64,000 nt of DNA from Methylibium sp. Root1272 (GCF_001425905.1 NZ_LMDY01000014.1:248001-312000), one strand, 5' to 3'; numbered from the stretch's first letter, positions 46,625 through 58,772 are shown. The notes: a model not told the origin generated them from the letters alone. A program made the numbers and translations.

Positions 46625-48937
46625 TCAGGCCTTCTCGACGGCGATCTCGCCGAACATCGCCCCCAGCGCCGCGGTGGCGGCGTGGCCGGCCGGCAGGCGC
46701 ACGGCGGTCGGCGCCAGCGTGGCATCGTGATAGGCCGCGAGCCGCAGCGACGCACTGCCCTGCTGCACGTGGACCTGGCCGCCCGCGACCAGTCCCAGGC
46801 GCTGCCACAGTGCCGTCGGCAGGCCGGCGCGCGGCGTTCGCGCATCGGCGGTGGCCTGGAGCGACGGCGCGCGGCGCACGATCGCGTCGCTGGCATAGAT
46901 CGGCACGTCGGCCACGCGCTCGAGCGCAGGGCGATCCGTGGCGATCGCCACGCTCGCGCGGCTGGCGTTGCCGAGTCGCGACGCCAGCGCGGCCACGTCA
47001 CCCAGGGCCTGCGCCTTGACTTCCTCGGAGGTCTCGAAGCCGAAACCCGGCAGGCCCAGCATCGAGCCGAGCACGCGCAGGACCTTCCAGGCCGGGCGGG
47101 CGTCACCGCGCGGCCGGACAACGCCGTGGAAGCCCTGCACACGGCCTTCCGCGTTGACGAAGCTGCCCGAGGTCTCGGTGAACGGGGTGATCGGAAGCAG
47201 CACGTCGGCGTGCTCGAGATTGGCGTTCTTGAACGCGCTCAGCGACACCACCATGCCGGCCTTGGCCAGCGTGGCGGCGGCCTGCCGCCCGTCGGCGGCG
47301 TCGAGCACCGGCTCGGCATTGAGCAGCAGGTAGGCCTTCAGCGGCTGCGACAGCATCTGGCCGGCATTCAGCCCGCCACTGCGCGGCTGGGCGCCGACGA
47401 GCTGCGCTCCCACGCTGTTGGCCGCCTCGCCGAGCACCCCGAACGTGGCCCCGGTCTGCTCGGCAATGAACTGGGCCAGTGCCAGCAACTGGGCGGCTTG
47501 CGGATGTTGGACCGCGGCATTGCCGAGCAGCACCGCCTTGCGTTGCCCGCTCAGCAGCGACGCGGCAATCTTCCTGGCCGGCTCGCTTGCCTCGACCGCC
47601 ACCGGCGCCACGGCGCCGGTCTGCGCCGCCACCGCCGCGGCCACACCGGCCAGCGCGGCCACCCAGGCGCTCGGCGCCGCGGTGAGCTGCGTGGACACCG
47701 GCATCAGCCAATCGTCGGCCAGCGCGTGCAGGCTGGAGACCTGCGCGCCGTGCTTGGCAGCCTGGCGCAGACGCTGCGCGAACAGCGGATGGTCCTTGCG
47801 CAGGAAGGAGCCGATCACGAAGGCACGGTCCAGCGTCGACAGCGACTCGATACGGGTGCCGAGCCAGCGCGCCTGTTCGCCGGTGTCGAACGAGGCATGA
47901 CGCAGCCGATGGTCGATGTTGTCCGACCCGAGGCCACGCACCAGCTGCCCGAGCAGGTAGAGCTCCTCCACCGTGCTGTGCGCGGTGGCCAGCGCACCGA
48001 TGGAAGCTGCACCGTGCTCGGCCTGAATCGACTTCAGGCCGTTTGCGACGTACTCCAGCGCGGTATTCCAGTCGACGGCGCGCCATTGCCCGTCGTGCTT
48101 GATCATCGGTGTGGCGAGCCGCTCGTCGGTGTTCAATGCCTCATAGGAGAAGCGGTCCCGATCGGCGATCCAGCATTCGTTGACGGCCTCGTTCTCGAGC
48201 GGCACGACACGCATCACCTGGTGGTTCTTGACCTGCACGATCAGGTTCGCTCCGGTGGAGTCGTGCGGGCTGACCGACTTGCGGCGCGACAGCTCCCAGG
48301 TGCGGGCGCTGTAGCGGAAGGGCTTGCTGGTGAGCGCGCCGACCGGGCAGATGTCGATCATGTTGCCCGACAGCTCGGAGTCGACCGTGTCACCGACTAC
48401 CGTGGTGATCTCGCTGTGCTCGCCGCGATGGATCATGCCCAGCTCCATCACGCCGGCCACCTCCTGGCCGAAGCGCACGCAGCGGGTGCAGTGGATGCAG
48501 CGACTCATCTCCTCCATCGAGATCAGCGGGCCGACGTCCTTGTGCAGCACGACGCGCTTCTCTTCCTCGTAGCGCGAGGCCGACTTGCCGTAACCGACCG
48601 CCAGGTCCTGCAGCTGGCACTCGCCGCCCTGGTCGCAGATCGGGCAATCGAGCGGGTGGTTGATGAGCAGGAACTCCATCACCGAGCTCTGGGCCTTGAG
48701 CGCCTTGTCGCTCTTGGTGCGCACGATCATGCCCTGCGTCACCGGCGTGGCGCAAGCCGGCATCGGCTTAGGCGCCTTCTCGATGTCGACCAGGCACATG
48801 CGGCAGTTGGCCGCGATGCTGAGCTTCTTGTGATAGCAGAAGTGCGGGATGTAGGTACCGGCCTTGTCGGCGGCATGCATCACCATGCTGCCTTCCTGCA
48901 CCTCGACCTTGCGGCCGTCGAGTTCGATTTCAACCAT
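46625..48937 (-). CDS. nuoG: NADH-quinone oxidoreductase subunit G
   Basis: The 770-residue subunit has an N-terminal [2Fe-2S] ferredoxin domain (Cys34, Cys45, Cys48, Cys62), a His/Cys-ligated [4Fe-4S] region ([14 protein letters not shown]), a further cluster ([16 protein letters not shown]) and a C-terminal molybdopterin-like domain without cofactor. The second half is alanine-rich and diverged, as is usual. The ATG at 48937 is chosen because the ferredoxin fold begins at once ([13 protein letters not shown]). Confidence 0.96.
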   Translation of the reverse strand: MVEIELDGRKVEVQEGSMVMHAADKAGTYIPHFCYHKKLSIAANCRMCLVDIEKAPKPMPACATPVTQGMIVRTKSDKALKAQSSVMEFLLINHPLDCPICDQGGECQLQDLAVGYGKSASRYEEEKRVVLHKDVGPLISMEEMSRCIHCTRCVRFGQEVAGVMELGMIHRGEHSEITTVVGDTVDSELSGNMIDICPVGALTSKPFRYSARTWELSRRKSVSPHDSTGANLIVQVKNHQVMRVVPLENEAVNECWIADRDRFSYEALNTDERLATPMIKHDGQWRAVDWNTALEYVANGLKSIQAEHGAASIGALATAHSTVEELYLLGQLVRGLGSDNIDHRLRHASFDTGEQARWLGTRIESLSTLDRAFVIGSFLRKDHPLFAQRLRQAAKHGAQVSSLHALADDWLMPVSTQLTAAPSAWVAALAGVAAAVAAQTGAVAPVAVEASEPARKIAASLLSGQRKAVLLGNAAVQHPQAAQLLALAQFIAEQTGATFGVLGEAANSVGAQLVGAQPRSGGLNAGQMLSQPLKAYLLLNAEPVLDAADGRQAAATLAKAGMVVSLSAFKNANLEHADVLLPITPFTETSGSFVNAEGRVQGFHGVVRPRGDARPAWKVLRVLGSMLGLPGFGFETSEEVKAQALGDVAALASRLGNASRASVAIATDRPALERVADVPIYASDAIVRRAPSLQATADARTPRAGLPTALWQRLGLVAGGQVHVQQGSASLRLAAYHDATLAPTAVRLPAGHAATAALGAMFGEIAVEKA

Positions 48938-48951
48938 CTTTAGGTGTCCCG

Positions 48952-50298
48952 TCAGACGTAGGCCGGGACCATGCAGGTCTTGTGCTCGATGTGATGCACG
49001 AACTCCTCGCGGAAGTGCTTGATCATCGCGCGCACCGGCATGGCGGCCGCATCGCCCAGCGCGCAGATGGTGCGCCCCTGGATGTTGTCGGCCACGGAGT
49101 TCAGCAGATCGATATCTTCCATCCGGCCGTGGCCACGCTCGATGCGATCGACCATGCGCCACAGCCAGCCGGTACCTTCACGGCACGGCGTGCACTGGCC
49201 GCAGCTCTCGTGCTGATAGAAGTAGGACAGGCGCAACAAGCTCTTGACCATGCAGCGCGTGTCGTCCATGACGATCACCGCCCCGGAGCCCAGCATCGAG
49301 CCGGCCTTCGCGATGGCGTCGTAGTCCATCGTCGTGTCCATCATGATCGAGGCCGGCAGCACCGGTGCCGACGAGCCGCCCGGGATCACCGCCTTCAGGC
49401 CGCGGCCGCCCTTCACGCCACCGGCGAGCTCGAGCAGCTTGGAGAACGGCGTGCCGAGCGGGATCTCGTAGTTGCCGGGACGCTCGACGTCGCCGACCAT
49501 CGAGAAGATCTTGGTGCCGCCGTTGTTCGGCTTGCCGCATTCGAGGTAGGCCTGGCCGCCGTTGCGGATGATCCAGGGTACCGCGGCGAAGGTCTCGGTG
49601 TTGTTGATCGTCGTCGGCTTGCCGTACAGGCCGAAGCTGGCCGGGAACGGCGGCTTGAAGCGCGGCTGGCCCTTCTTGCCCTCGAGCGATTCGAGCAGCG
49701 CCGTCTCCTCGCCGCAGATGTAGGCGCCGAAGCCATGAAAGGCGTGCAGCTGGAAGCTGTGGCCGGAGCCGAGGATGGCGTTGCCCAGGTAGCCGGCGGC
49801 GCGGGCCTCCTCGAGCGCTTCCTCGAAGCGTTCGTAGATCTCGAAGATCTCGCCGTGGATGTAGTTGTAGCCGACCGAGATGCCCATCGCGTACGCCGCG
49901 ATGATCATGCCCTCGATGACGATGTGCGGGTTGTAGGCAAGGATGTCGCGATCCTTGCAGGTCCCCGGCTCGCCTTCGTCGGAATTGCAGACCAGGTACT
50001 TCTGGCCCGGGAACTGGCGTGGCATGAAGCTCCACTTCAGTCCGGTCGGGAACCCGGCGCCACCGCGTCCGCGCAGCCCGGAGGCTTTGACCTCGGCGAT
50101 CACCTGTTCGGGCGTCATCGGCTCGGTACCGGCGCCACCCTGCAGGATCTTGCGCAGGGCCTGGTAGCCCCCGCGCGCCTCATAGTCCTTCAGGCGCCAG
50201 TTGCGGCCGTCGAGCCCGGCGACGATCTGCGCGCCGATGTGACGGTCGTGGAAGCAGGTCTCGCGACCGGTGGCCTGGAACTTCGACAGGTCGAGCAT
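48952..50298 (-). CDS. nuoF: NADH-quinone oxidoreductase subunit F
   Basis: The 448-residue NADH- and FMN-binding subunit where NADH is oxidised. The NADH loop [10 protein letters not shown] is residues 77-86; the FMN site has [16 protein letters not shown], and the [4Fe-4S] motif [12 protein letters not shown] lies near the C-terminus. The ATG at 50298 is used, but a GTG at 50313 overlaps the nuoE stop (GTGA) and could be the true start, adding five residues. Confidence 0.97.
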   Translation of the reverse strand: MLDLSKFQATGRETCFHDRHIGAQIVAGLDGRNWRLKDYEARGGYQALRKILQGGAGTEPMTPEQVIAEVKASGLRGRGGAGFPTGLKWSFMPRQFPGQKYLVCNSDEGEPGTCKDRDILAYNPHIVIEGMIIAAYAMGISVGYNYIHGEIFEIYERFEEALEEARAAGYLGNAILGSGHSFQLHAFHGFGAYICGEETALLESLEGKKGQPRFKPPFPASFGLYGKPTTINNTETFAAVPWIIRNGGQAYLECGKPNNGGTKIFSMVGDVERPGNYEIPLGTPFSKLLELAGGVKGGRGLKAVIPGGSSAPVLPASIMMDTTMDYDAIAKAGSMLGSGAVIVMDDTRCMVKSLLRLSYFYQHESCGQCTPCREGTGWLWRMVDRIERGHGRMEDIDLLNSVADNIQGRTICALGDAAAMPVRAMIKHFREEFVHHIEHKTCMVPAYV

Positions 50299-50309
50299 CG
50301 TCGGTGCCC

Positions 50310-50798
50310 TCACTTCGGTTGCGCTGCCAGCAGCGCGAGCAACTCGTCGAGCCGTTGCTCGGTCATGTAGCTCAGCATCTGGCGGTCGTTGAGCAGCATC
50401 ACCGGCGCGTCCGCGCAGGCGCCGAGACATTCGCTCGGCTGCACGGTGAACACGCCGTCGGCCGTCGAACCATAGGGCTCGACGCCGAGCTTCTTGCACA
50501 CGTGCTGGAGCGCCGTCTCACCGTCGCGCAGCTGGCACGGCAGGTTGGTGCAGACGTTCAGCTTGAAGCGGCCGACCGGCTGCTGGTTGTACATGTTGTA
50601 GAAGGTCGTCACCTCGTGCACCGCGATCGGCGGCATGCCCAGGTGCTCGGCGATGGCCTTCTCGGCCTCGGCCGACACGTGGCCCTGCTCCTGCTGAACG
50701 ATGGCCAGACAGGCCATCACGGCCGACTGCCTCTGGTCCGTGGGGTACTTGGCGACCTCGCGATCGAAGCGCGCCTTGGTGGCAAGCGAAAGTGTCAT
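50310..50798 (-). CDS. nuoE: NADH-quinone oxidoreductase subunit E
   Basis: The 162-residue subunit carries a thioredoxin-like [2Fe-2S] domain with cysteines in [11 protein letters not shown] and [11 protein letters not shown]. It supports the flavin site together with NuoF. The start overlaps the nuoD stop as ATGA, so it is coupled with nuoD translation. Confidence 0.97.
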   Translation of the reverse strand: MTLSLATKARFDREVAKYPTDQRQSAVMACLAIVQQEQGHVSAEAEKAIAEHLGMPPIAVHEVTTFYNMYNQQPVGRFKLNVCTNLPCQLRDGETALQHVCKKLGVEPYGSTADGVFTVQPSECLGACADAPVMLLNDRQMLSYMTEQRLDELLALLAAQPK

Positions 50799-52048
50799 CG
50801 GTCAATCTCGCCGAATACGATGTCCATGGTGCCGATCACCGCCACGGCGTCGGCGATCATGTGGCCGCGCGACATCTCGTCCATCGCCGCGAGGTGGGCG
50901 AAACCGGGGGCGCGGATCTTGAGCCGGTAGGGCTTGTTGGCCCCGTCGCTGACGAGATAGATGCCGAATTCGCCCTTCGGGTGCTCCACCGCCGCATAGG
51001 CCTCGCCCTCGGGCACGTGGAAGCCCTCGGTGAAGAGCTTGAAATGGTGGATCAGCTCTTCCATGTTGGACTTCATGTCCACGCGACCGGGTGCCGCCAC
51101 CTTGTGGTTGTCGGTGATCACCGGGCCGGGGTTGGCCCGCAGCCAGGCCGCGCACTGCTGGATGATGCGGTTCGATTGGCGCAGTTCCTCGACGCGCACC
51201 AGGTAGCGGTCGTAGCAATCGCCGCCCGCGCCGACCGGGATGTCGAAGTCGACGCGGTCGTAGACATCGTAGGGCTGCGTCTTGCGCAGGTCCCAGGCGA
51301 TGCCCGAGCCGCGCAGCATCGGACCGGTGAAGCCGAGGTTCAGCGCGCGCTCCGGCGTCACGACGCCGATGCCCACGGTGCGCTGCTTCCAGATGCGGTT
51401 GTCGGTGAGCAGCGTCTCGTAGTCGTCGACGTTCTTCGGGAAGCGACGGCAGAAGTCGTCGATGAAGTCCAGCAGCGAGCCCTGCCGGTTCTCGTTCATC
51501 TTCGCCAGTGCCTTGGCGTTGCGGATCTTCGAGACCCGGTACTGCGGCATGGTGTCGGGCAGGTCGCGGTAGACGCCGCCCGGGCGGAAGTAGGCCGCGT
51601 GCATGCGCGCACCCGACACCGCCTCGTACATGTCGAACAGGTCCTCGCGCTCGCGGAAGGCGTAGATCAGGATGTTCATCGCGCCGCAGTCGAGCCCGTG
51701 CGCGCCGATCCACAACAGGTGGTTCAGGATGCGCGTGATCTCGGAGAACATCACCCGGATGTACTGCGCGCGGACCGGCACGTCGACGCCGAGCAGTTTC
51801 TCGATCGCCAGGCAGTAGGCGTGCTCATTGCACATCATGGACACGTAGTCGAGACGGTCCATGTAGGGCAACGACTGGATGTAGGTCTTGCTCTCCGCGA
51901 GCTTCTCGGTCGCGCGGTGCAGCAGACCGATGTGCGGGTCGGCGCGCTGGATCACCTCGCCGTCGAGCTCGAGGATCAGGCGCAGGACGCCGTGGGCCGC
52001 CGGATGCTGCGGCCCGAAGTTGAGGGTGTAGTTCTTGATCTCGGCCAT
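50795..52048 (-). CDS. nuoD: NADH-quinone oxidoreductase subunit D
   Basis: The 417-residue subunit contributes to the quinone pocket. Conserved parts are [22 protein letters not shown] (read as [14 protein letters not shown]), [22 protein letters not shown]-like [15 protein letters not shown], and the C-terminal [11 protein letters not shown] and [23 protein letters not shown] (read as [18 protein letters not shown]). Its length is normal. It starts 25 bases after the nuoC stop. Confidence 0.97.
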   Translation of the reverse strand: MAEIKNYTLNFGPQHPAAHGVLRLILELDGEVIQRADPHIGLLHRATEKLAESKTYIQSLPYMDRLDYVSMMCNEHAYCLAIEKLLGVDVPVRAQYIRVMFSEITRILNHLLWIGAHGLDCGAMNILIYAFREREDLFDMYEAVSGARMHAAYFRPGGVYRDLPDTMPQYRVSKIRNAKALAKMNENRQGSLLDFIDDFCRRFPKNVDDYETLLTDNRIWKQRTVGIGVVTPERALNLGFTGPMLRGSGIAWDLRKTQPYDVYDRVDFDIPVGAGGDCYDRYLVRVEELRQSNRIIQQCAAWLRANPGPVITDNHKVAAPGRVDMKSNMEELIHHFKLFTEGFHVPEGEAYAAVEHPKGEFGIYLVSDGANKPYRLKIRAPGFAHLAAMDEMSRGHMIADAVAVIGTMDIVFGEIDR

Positions 52049-52073
52049 GAGGGACTCGGGTTCTCGCAGCGCG

Positions 52074-52685
52074 TCAGTGCAGACCGCCGTAGTTGTCCTC
52101 GCGGATGATCCTCGGCGTGATCTCGCGCGGCTCGATCGTGACGGGCTGGTAGATCACGCGCCGCTGCTCGGCGTCGTAGCGCATCTCCACGTACCCGGTG
52201 GTCGGGAAATCCTTGCGGAACGGGTGACCGATGAAGCCGTAGTCGGTGAGGATGCGGCGCAGGTCGGCATGGCCCTCGAACACGATGCCATAGAGGTCGA
52301 AGGCCTCGCGCTCGAACCAGTTCGCGGCGGCCCACACCTCGTTGACCGAAGCCACGACCGGCAGCCCGTCGTCGGGGCAGAACACCTTGAGGCGCAGACG
52401 CCAGTTCTTGCTGACCGACAGCAGGTGCAGCACGACGCAGTAGCGCGGGCCTTCGGTGTACGGCGAGCCGGCGCCGTCCTTGTAGGACGAGTAGTCGAGG
52501 CCGCACAGGTCGATCAGTTGCTCGAGCTTCAGCTCGGCGTGATCGCGCAGCGTGGTGCACACGCCCAGGTAGTCGGCGGCCTTCACCGTCAGCGTCAGTT
52601 CGCCGCGATCGCGCACCAGCGAATGGATCTTGCCGGCCAGCACGGCTTCGATGGCCGGCTGCAGGAGGTCGATTTTGTGGTCCAT
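52074..52685 (-). CDS. nuoC: NADH-quinone oxidoreductase subunit C
   Basis: The 203-residue subunit of the peripheral arm shows the family's [19 protein letters not shown] and [20 protein letters not shown]. It is a separate protein here, not fused to NuoD as in E. coli. The ATG at 52685 is chosen because the family starts with a short helix after MDHKID; a longer open frame to 52874 overlaps nuoB. Confidence 0.96.
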   Translation of the reverse strand: MDHKIDLLQPAIEAVLAGKIHSLVRDRGELTLTVKAADYLGVCTTLRDHAELKLEQLIDLCGLDYSSYKDGAGSPYTEGPRYCVVLHLLSVSKNWRLRLKVFCPDDGLPVVASVNEVWAAANWFEREAFDLYGIVFEGHADLRRILTDYGFIGHPFRKDFPTTGYVEMRYDAEQRRVIYQPVTIEPREITPRIIREDNYGGLH

Positions 52686-52707
52686 GGTGGGGGCAGCAGC
52701 GTCCGGC

Positions 52708-53184
<477 letters not shown>

Positions 53185-53208
53185 CTCAGCAGCTCCTGGT
53201 CATTGCGG

Positions 53209-53568
53209 TCATTCCCAATCCAAAGCGCCTTTTTTCCATTCGTAGGCGAAGCCGACGACGAGGATGCCCAAGAAAACCATCATGGCCCAGAAACCTGCCG
53301 GACCGATCTCCTTGAGCGCAACGGCCCAGGGGAACAGGAAGGCGATCTCCAGGTCGAACAGGATGAACAGGATGGCGACGAGGTAGTAGCGCACGTCGAA
53401 CTTCATCCGTGCGTCCTCGAAGGCCTCGAAGCCGCATTCGTAGGGAGAATTCTTGTCCGCGTCGGGCCGGTGCGGCCCGAAGATGAAGCCGATCAGCTGC
53501 GGCGCGATGCCGACCGCGGCGCCCACGAGGATGAACAGGATCACCGGCAGGTAGGACTCGAGGTTCAT
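53209..53568 (-). CDS. nuoA: NADH-quinone oxidoreductase subunit A
   Basis: The 119-residue membrane subunit, first gene of the operon. It has the family motif [32 protein letters not shown] (read as [20 protein letters not shown] and [12 protein letters not shown]). No strong ribosome binding site is seen. Upstream are a terminator-like hairpin and a tRNA-Leu gene on the same strand, so a promoter must lie within about 45 bases or the message reads through from the tRNA. Confidence 0.97.
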   Translation of the reverse strand: MNLESYLPVILFILVGAAVGIAPQLIGFIFGPHRPDADKNSPYECGFEAFEDARMKFDVRYYLVAILFILFDLEIAFLFPWAVALKEIGPAGFWAMMVFLGILVVGFAYEWKKGALDWE

Positions 53569-53613
53569 CGTGGTGCGTGGCTCGGTACGTCGATCGGTTG
53601 GCTGCGCTCATCC

Positions 53614-53678
53614 GGCAAAAACAAAGCGCGCTGCGGTGACGCGGCCTGTTGCCAGACCCCTCCACACGCTCAGCGCGC
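53614..53678 (-). terminator. Terminator-like hairpin between tRNA-Leu and nuoA
   Basis: On the minus strand GCGCGCTG (53678-53671) pairs with CAGCGCGC (53633-53626), followed by TTTGTTTTTGCC. The stem plus T-run looks like an intrinsic terminator for the tRNA transcript; the loop is long (37 bases). If read-through occurs it would feed nuoA, which starts 58 bases beyond the end of the T-run. Confidence 0.5.
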
Positions 53679-53759
53679 CCGGTCCCCTGTGCATTGCTGT
53701 CAGGGCGCTTTGGGCTGTGCCGGATGCTGCTCCAGCCCGAAACGAACTTTCTTTGTTCT

Positions 53760-53844
53760 TGGTGCCGTCGGCGAGACTCGAACTCGCACAGCTTTCGCCA
53801 CTACCCCCTCAAGATAGCGTGTCTACCAATTTCACCACGACGGC
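53760..53844 (-). tRNA. tRNA-Leu (anticodon GAG)
   Basis: The 85-base gene (CCA included) folds as a class II tRNA: acceptor stem GCCGTCG/CGACGGC with ACCA, D-arm with AATTGGTAGACACGC, anticodon stem CTATC/GGTAG around the loop TTGAGGG (anticodon GAG, Leu), a short variable arm, and T-arm GAGTTCGAGTCTC. CCA is encoded. It lies between secG and nuoA on the same strand, a gene order common in related bacteria. Confidence 0.95.
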
Positions 53845-54024
53845 CTGCACTCGCTCCGCAGCCACATGCGCTGCAGAATTTGCCGCCCGACTTGCATGAG
53901 GAATTGCTCACCGGACAGCCAACGATTCTATCGTCAAACCGACCCGACTTTGCGCCATTCGCAGCATGACAACAGCGAGTTGCGATGCCATGCCACGCGC
54001 GTCGGGATTGCTAACAGCTGACTG

Positions 54025-54438
54025 TCACTTCGCCGGTATCTGAGCGGCGCCCGAGGCTTCGGGAGCAGGCGATTGCGGCACGGCGACCGGCGCTGCAGCC
54101 GATGCCGCACCGGGGATCTGGGATGCGGGAGCCGCGCTCGCCGACGACGACGCAGGGACGGCACGTTCCAGGATGGATTCGCCGCCGCCCGTGCTCGCGC
54201 GCAGGTTGCCGAAGTAGGCCAGCGCCAGCGTGCAGGCGAAGAAGACCGCCGCGCACACCCCCGTCGAGCGAGACAGGAAGTTCGCGCTGCCGGTCGCCCC
54301 GAACAGGCTGCCCGAGGCTCCGCTGCCGAACGACGCGCCCATGTCGGCGCCCTTGCCGTGCTGGATCAGCACCAGCCCGATCATCACCAGCGCAGAGAGC
54401 ATCTGCACCACCACCATCACCGTCAACAGCATCTGCAT
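54025..54438 (-). CDS. secG: Preprotein translocase subunit SecG
   Basis: The 137-residue protein has two hydrophobic helices (MLLTVMVVVQMLSALVMIGLVLI read as VVVQMLSALVMIGLVLI, and STGVCAAVFFACTLALAYFG) joined by the conserved QHGKGADMGASFGSGASGSLFG (read as QHGKGADMGASFG). A low-complexity Ala/Pro/Ser tail of about 50 residues follows. SecG is a small subunit of the SecYEG export channel. The gene follows tpiA closely (36-base gap). Confidence 0.96.
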   Translation of the reverse strand: MQMLLTVMVVVQMLSALVMIGLVLIQHGKGADMGASFGSGASGSLFGATGSANFLSRSTGVCAAVFFACTLALAYFGNLRASTGGGESILERAVPASSSASAAPASQIPGAASAAAPVAVPQSPAPEASGAAQIPAK

Positions 54439-54474
54439 AGATCGACTCCAGGATTCTTCGAGGACTAGCGACGT

Positions 54475-55230
54475 TCAGCGCGTGCTCGCGGCACGGCAGA
54501 TCGCAAGAAAATCAGCGGCTTTCAGCGAGGCGCCACCGATCAGGCCGCCATCGATGTCGGCCTGCGCGAACAGCGTCGCCGCGTTGTCGGGCTTGACGCT
54601 GCCGCCGTAGAGCAGCTTCATCTGCGCGGCGCGCGGCGTGGCGGCGGCGAGTTGCGCACGCAGCAGCGCGTGAACCGCCTGCGCCTGCTCGGGGGTGGCC
54701 GTGCGGCCCGTCCCGATCGCCCATACCGGCTCGTAGGCCACCACCATCTCGCCGACGCAATGCGCCAGCGTATGGATCACGGCCGAGAGCTGGCGCTTGA
54801 CCACGTCTTCGGTCTCGCCCGCATCGCGCTGCGCGAGCGTCTCGCCGACGCAGACGATCGGCGTGACGCCCTTGGCCAACGCCGCCTGCGCCTTGTCGGC
54901 CACCAGTTGGTCGCTCTCGGCATGCAGGGCGCGACGCTCCGAGTGCCCGACGATCACGTAGCGGCAGCCGAAGTCGGCCAGCATCGCCACCGACACCTCG
55001 CCGGTATAGGCCCCCTGCTCGTGCACCGAGCAGTCCTGCGCGCCCCAGGCGATCGCGCTGCGGGCCAGGCGCTCCGCGGCCTGCGCCAGGTAGGGAAACG
55101 GCGGGCACACCGCGGTGTCGCACAGCAAGGGTCCGGCGGACTTCAGCCCTTCGAGCAGGACCTCGTTCGCGGCATGCGTGCCATGCATCTTCCAGTTGCC
55201 GACCACCAGCTTGCGGCGGGTTTCGCTCAT
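54475..55230 (-). CDS. tpiA: Triosephosphate isomerase
   Basis: The 251-residue enzyme interconverts dihydroxyacetone phosphate and glyceraldehyde-3-phosphate. Catalytic motifs are visible: Asn12/Lys14 in GNWKMHG, the histidine in VGHSERR, the glutamate in [11 protein letters not shown] and the phosphate-gripping YGGSVKPDN. Length is normal. It precedes secG, as in many proteobacteria, and follows the quinone oxidoreductase gene after 13 bases, so they may be co-transcribed. Confidence 0.97.
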   Translation of the reverse strand: MSETRRKLVVGNWKMHGTHAANEVLLEGLKSAGPLLCDTAVCPPFPYLAQAAERLARSAIAWGAQDCSVHEQGAYTGEVSVAMLADFGCRYVIVGHSERRALHAESDQLVADKAQAALAKGVTPIVCVGETLAQRDAGETEDVVKRQLSAVIHTLAHCVGEMVVAYEPVWAIGTGRTATPEQAQAVHALLRAQLAAATPRAAQMKLLYGGSVKPDNAATLFAQADIDGGLIGGASLKAADFLAICRAASTR

Positions 55231-55243
55231 TCGGTTCTCCTTG

Positions 55244-56230
55244 TCACCAGGTCAAGACGAGCTTGCCCACGTGCTGGCTGGACTCCATCAGCTCATGGGC
55301 CTGCGCGGCCTGCGCGGCGGGAAACGTCTTGTGGATCATGGGCTTGAAGCGCCCAGCCTCGATCAGCGGCCAGACCCTGGCACGCAGCGCCGCGCCGATG
55401 GCGGCCTTGTATTCGGTCGTGCGCGGACGCAGCGTGGAGCCGGTGATGGTGAGCCGTCGGCGCAGCAGCGCGCCGGCGTCGAACTCCGCCTTGCTGCCGC
55501 CCTGCACCGCGATGATGGACAGGCGCCCATCGTCGGCCAGGCACTGGATCTCGCGCGCCACGTAGCTGCCGGCGACCATGTCGAGGATGACATCGGCCCC
55601 GCGGCCCTCGGTGAGGCGCCGGACCTCGGCGACGAAGTCCTGCGTCCGGTAGTTGATCGCCTCGTCAGCGCCGATCTCGCGGCAGGCTTGCGCCTTGGCG
55701 TCGTCGCCGACCGTCACGATCACCCGGCAGCCGAAGGCCTTGGCCAACTGGATCGCCGTCACGCCGATGCCGCTCGAACCGCCCTGCACCAGCAGCGTTT
55801 CGCCGGGCTGGAGCCGGGCCCGTTCGAAGACATTGATCCAGACCGTGAACAGCGTCTCCGGCAGGCTCGCCGCCTCGATGTCACTGTATGCCGCCGGCAC
55901 CGGGAGACACTGGCCGAACGGCGCCACGCAGCGCTGCGCATAGCCGCCGCCGTGGGTGAGCGCACAGACGCGGTCGCCGAGCCGGAACCCGGCCGCCGAC
56001 AGCGCTGCCGCATCGCCACCGACGATGCGTCCCGCAACCTCCAGCCCCGGCAGGTCCGATGCACCCGGCGGAGGCGGGTAGGCCCCCGCACGCTGCAGCA
56101 CGTCGGGCCGGTTGATGCCCGATGCGGCGACCTCGATGAGCAGTTCGCCCGGACCCGGCATGGGCTCGGGCCGCTCGACGAGACGCAACACCTCGGGCCC
56201 GCCGGGCTGAGAGATTTCGATGGCTTGCAT
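55244..56230 (-). CDS. NAD(P)H:quinone oxidoreductase (PIG3-like MDR)
   Basis: The 328-residue zinc-free MDR protein begins [19 protein letters not shown], has [11 protein letters not shown]-like [14 protein letters not shown], the nucleotide-binding [20 protein letters not shown] and the C-terminal [17 protein letters not shown] of the PIG3 group. It probably reduces quinones or related carbonyls with NADPH. Its start at 56230 lies 62 bases from the pnp stop on the same strand. Substrate unknown. Confidence 0.92.
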   Translation of the reverse strand: MQAIEISQPGGPEVLRLVERPEPMPGPGELLIEVAASGINRPDVLQRAGAYPPPPGASDLPGLEVAGRIVGGDAAALSAAGFRLGDRVCALTHGGGYAQRCVAPFGQCLPVPAAYSDIEAASLPETLFTVWINVFERARLQPGETLLVQGGSSGIGVTAIQLAKAFGCRVIVTVGDDAKAQACREIGADEAINYRTQDFVAEVRRLTEGRGADVILDMVAGSYVAREIQCLADDGRLSIIAVQGGSKAEFDAGALLRRRLTITGSTLRPRTTEYKAAIGAALRARVWPLIEAGRFKPMIHKTFPAAQAAQAHELMESSQHVGKLVLTW

Positions 56231-56292
56231 GCGTCGTGCGTGTCTGCAGCGTCAGCGGCAACGGGCCGGCGACGCCACCTCCATCGTCTGCC

Positions 56293-58548
56293 TCACTCGG
56301 CCTGCGGCGACGGCACGTCGGTTTCGGGGGTGGCCTGCGGCGCATCGCTGCGCTCGCGGCGCGGCGGGCGGTCGCCCCGGTCGCGGCCGCGGTCACCGCG
56401 ATCGCCCCGGTCACCGTATTCACGGCGCGGACGCTCCTCCTCGACATAGCCTTCCGGACGCTCGAGCAGCGCCTTCAGCGACAGCTTGATGCGCCCCTTC
56501 TCGTCCGTCTCCAGGACCTTGACCTTGACGATCTGGCCTTCGGTCAGGAAGTCGGTGACCTTCTCCACGCGCTGGTGCGCGATCTGGCTGATGTGCAGCA
56601 GGCCGTCCTTGCCGGGCAGGATGTTGACCAGCGCGCCGAAGTCCAGGATCTTGGTGACAGGGCCTTCGTAGATCTTGCCGATCTCGGCCTCGGCCGTGAT
56701 CTCCTCGATGCGCTTCATGGCCGCCTGGGCCTTGTCGCCGTCGGTCGAGGCGATGGTGATGGTGCCGTCTTCCTCGATGTTGATTTGGGTGCCGGTTTCC
56801 TCGGTCAGCGCACGGATCGTGGCGCCGCCCTTGCCGATCACGTCGCGGATCTTCTCGGGGTTGATCTTCATCACGTAGAGACGCGGCGCGAACACCGACA
56901 GCTCTTCCTTCGCACCGCCGAGCGCCTCGACCATCTTGCCGAGGATGTGCAGGCGCGCTTCCTTGGCCTGTGCCAGAGCCACCTGCATGATCTCCTTGGT
57001 GATGCCCTGGATCTTGATGTCCATCTGCAGCGCGGTCACGCCGGTGGTCGTGCCGGCCACCTTGAAGTCCATGTCGCCGAGGTGGTCCTCGTCGCCCAGG
57101 ATGTCGGTCAGCACCGCGAAGCGATTGCCGTCCTTGATCAGCCCCATCGCGATGCCGGCCACGTGCGCCTTCAGCGGTACGCCGGCGTCCATCATTGCCA
57201 GACAGCCGCCGCAGACCGAGGCCATCGACGAGGAGCCGTTCGATTCGGTGATCTCCGAGACGACGCGGATCGCGTAGGCGAACTCGTCCTTCTTCGGCAG
57301 CACCGGGATCAGCGCGCGCTTGGCGAGGCGGCCGTGGCCGATCTCGCGGCGCTTGGGCGAGCCCACGCGGCCCGTCTCGCCGGTGGCGAAGGGAGGCATG
57401 TTGTAGTGGAACATGAAGCGGTCCTCGAACTCGCCAGCCAGCGCATCGATGCGCTGCGTGTCGCGTTCGGTGCCCAGCGTGGTGATGACCAGCGCCTGCG
57501 TCTCGCCACGCGTGAACAGCGCCGAGCCGTGGGTGCGCGGCAGCACGCTGGAGCGGATCTCGATCGGGCGCACGGTGCGGGTGTCGCGACCGTCGATGCG
57601 CGGCTCGCCGGCCAGGATCTGGCTGCGCACGATCTTCGCCTCGATGTCGAACAGCAGGTTCTCGACCTTGACCTTGTCGACCGCCGTGCCGTCGGCCGCC
57701 AGAGCGGCCAGCACCTCGGCATAGGCCGCGCGGGTGGCCTGCGTGCGATCCTGCTTGGAGCGGATCTGGTAGGCCGCGCGCAGCTTGGCTTCGCCCAGGC
57801 CGTTGACCTTGGCGATGAAGTCCTCGTCCTTGGCGGGCGGGGTCCACTGCCACTCGGGCTTGCCGGCCTCGCGCACCAGTTCGTTGATCACGCGCACGGC
57901 GATGTTGCCCTGCTCGTGGCCGAACACCACGCCGCCGAGCATGATGTCCTCGGGCAGTTGGTCGGCCTCGGACTCCACCATCAGCACGGCCGCCTCGGTG
58001 CCGGCGACGATCAGGTCGAGCCTGGACTCGGCCAGTTGCGTCGGGCCCGGGTTGAGCACGTACTCGCCGTTGATGTAGCCCACGCGCGCCGCGCCGATCG
58101 GGCCGTTGAACGGGATGCCGCTGATCGCCAGCGCGGCGCTGGAGCCGATCAGCGCGGCGATGTCGGCCGACGCCTCGGGATTCAGCGACAGCACGTGCAC
58201 GACGACCTGCACCTCGTTGTAGAAGCCTTCGGGGAACAGCGGACGCAGCGGCCGGTCGATCAGACGCGAGGTCAGCGTCTCCAGTTCGCTCGGGCGGCCT
58301 TCACGCTTGAAGAAGCTGCCGGGGATCTTGCCGGCGGCATAGGTCTTCTCGATGTAGTCGACCGTCAGCGGAAAGAAATCCTGGCCCGGCTTCGGGTTCT
58401 TGGCCGCGACGACCGTGGCCAGCACCACGGTGCCGTCCATGTCGACGACGACCGCGCCGCCCGACTGGCGGGCGATCTCGCCGGTTTCCAGCGTGACGGT
58501 GTGCTGGCCCCATTGGAAGGTCTTGGTGATCTTGTTGAACAGGCTCAT
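56293..58548 (-). CDS. pnp: Polyribonucleotide nucleotidyltransferase (PNPase)
   Basis: The 751-residue 3'-5' exoribonuclease uses phosphate to degrade RNA. The order of domains is two RNase PH-like domains separated by a helical domain, then KH ([20 protein letters not shown]) and S1 ([15 protein letters not shown]). The C-terminal tail (residues about 706-751) is unusual: an Arg/Gly/Asp-rich tract with repeated GDRGDR units, then an acidic end. It lies downstream of rpsO as usual. The start ATG at 58548 matches the family start [14 protein letters not shown]. Confidence 0.97.
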   Translation of the reverse strand: MSLFNKITKTFQWGQHTVTLETGEIARQSGGAVVVDMDGTVVLATVVAAKNPKPGQDFFPLTVDYIEKTYAAGKIPGSFFKREGRPSELETLTSRLIDRPLRPLFPEGFYNEVQVVVHVLSLNPEASADIAALIGSSAALAISGIPFNGPIGAARVGYINGEYVLNPGPTQLAESRLDLIVAGTEAAVLMVESEADQLPEDIMLGGVVFGHEQGNIAVRVINELVREAGKPEWQWTPPAKDEDFIAKVNGLGEAKLRAAYQIRSKQDRTQATRAAYAEVLAALAADGTAVDKVKVENLLFDIEAKIVRSQILAGEPRIDGRDTRTVRPIEIRSSVLPRTHGSALFTRGETQALVITTLGTERDTQRIDALAGEFEDRFMFHYNMPPFATGETGRVGSPKRREIGHGRLAKRALIPVLPKKDEFAYAIRVVSEITESNGSSSMASVCGGCLAMMDAGVPLKAHVAGIAMGLIKDGNRFAVLTDILGDEDHLGDMDFKVAGTTTGVTALQMDIKIQGITKEIMQVALAQAKEARLHILGKMVEALGGAKEELSVFAPRLYVMKINPEKIRDVIGKGGATIRALTEETGTQINIEEDGTITIASTDGDKAQAAMKRIEEITAEAEIGKIYEGPVTKILDFGALVNILPGKDGLLHISQIAHQRVEKVTDFLTEGQIVKVKVLETDEKGRIKLSLKALLERPEGYVEEERPRREYGDRGDRGDRGRDRGDRPPRRERSDAPQATPETDVPSPQAE

Positions 58549-58714
58549 GCTTGTCTCCAGTTGGATGCCCGGCGCGGTGCGTCGGGGCGACTCGGGGCGC
58601 GATCGGTGGCGCCTGTCACCGGGAGCTCAGCTCTCGAGCGGGATGCCATTCCAGCGCGCCTGCGGCGGCAACCGCGTTGGAATGACACATCGACGCTCTC
58701 TTCGGGCTTGCTCC

Positions 58715-58759
58715 AAAACACGAAGAGCCTGCGCTGGGGGTGCCAGACAGGCTCTTCGT
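58715..58759 (-). terminator. Hairpin between rpsO and pnp
   Basis: ACGAAGAGCCTG (58720-58731) and CAGGCTCTTCGT (58748-58759) form a 12-bp stem. On the minus strand the stem is followed by TGTTTTGGAG, a T-run suitable for termination. In rpsO-pnp operons this spacer commonly holds a partial terminator and a ribonuclease III processing site; here it sits 13 bases after the rpsO stop. Confidence 0.75.
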
Positions 58760-58772
58760 CATGCGATTCGGC

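Noticed and set aside
53900-53960. TTTGACGATAGAAT upstream of tRNA-Leu as its promoter
   Set aside because: TAGAAT could be a -10 box, but the TTGACG is only a few bases from it, and no -35 at correct spacing was found; the evidence is too weak for a feature.
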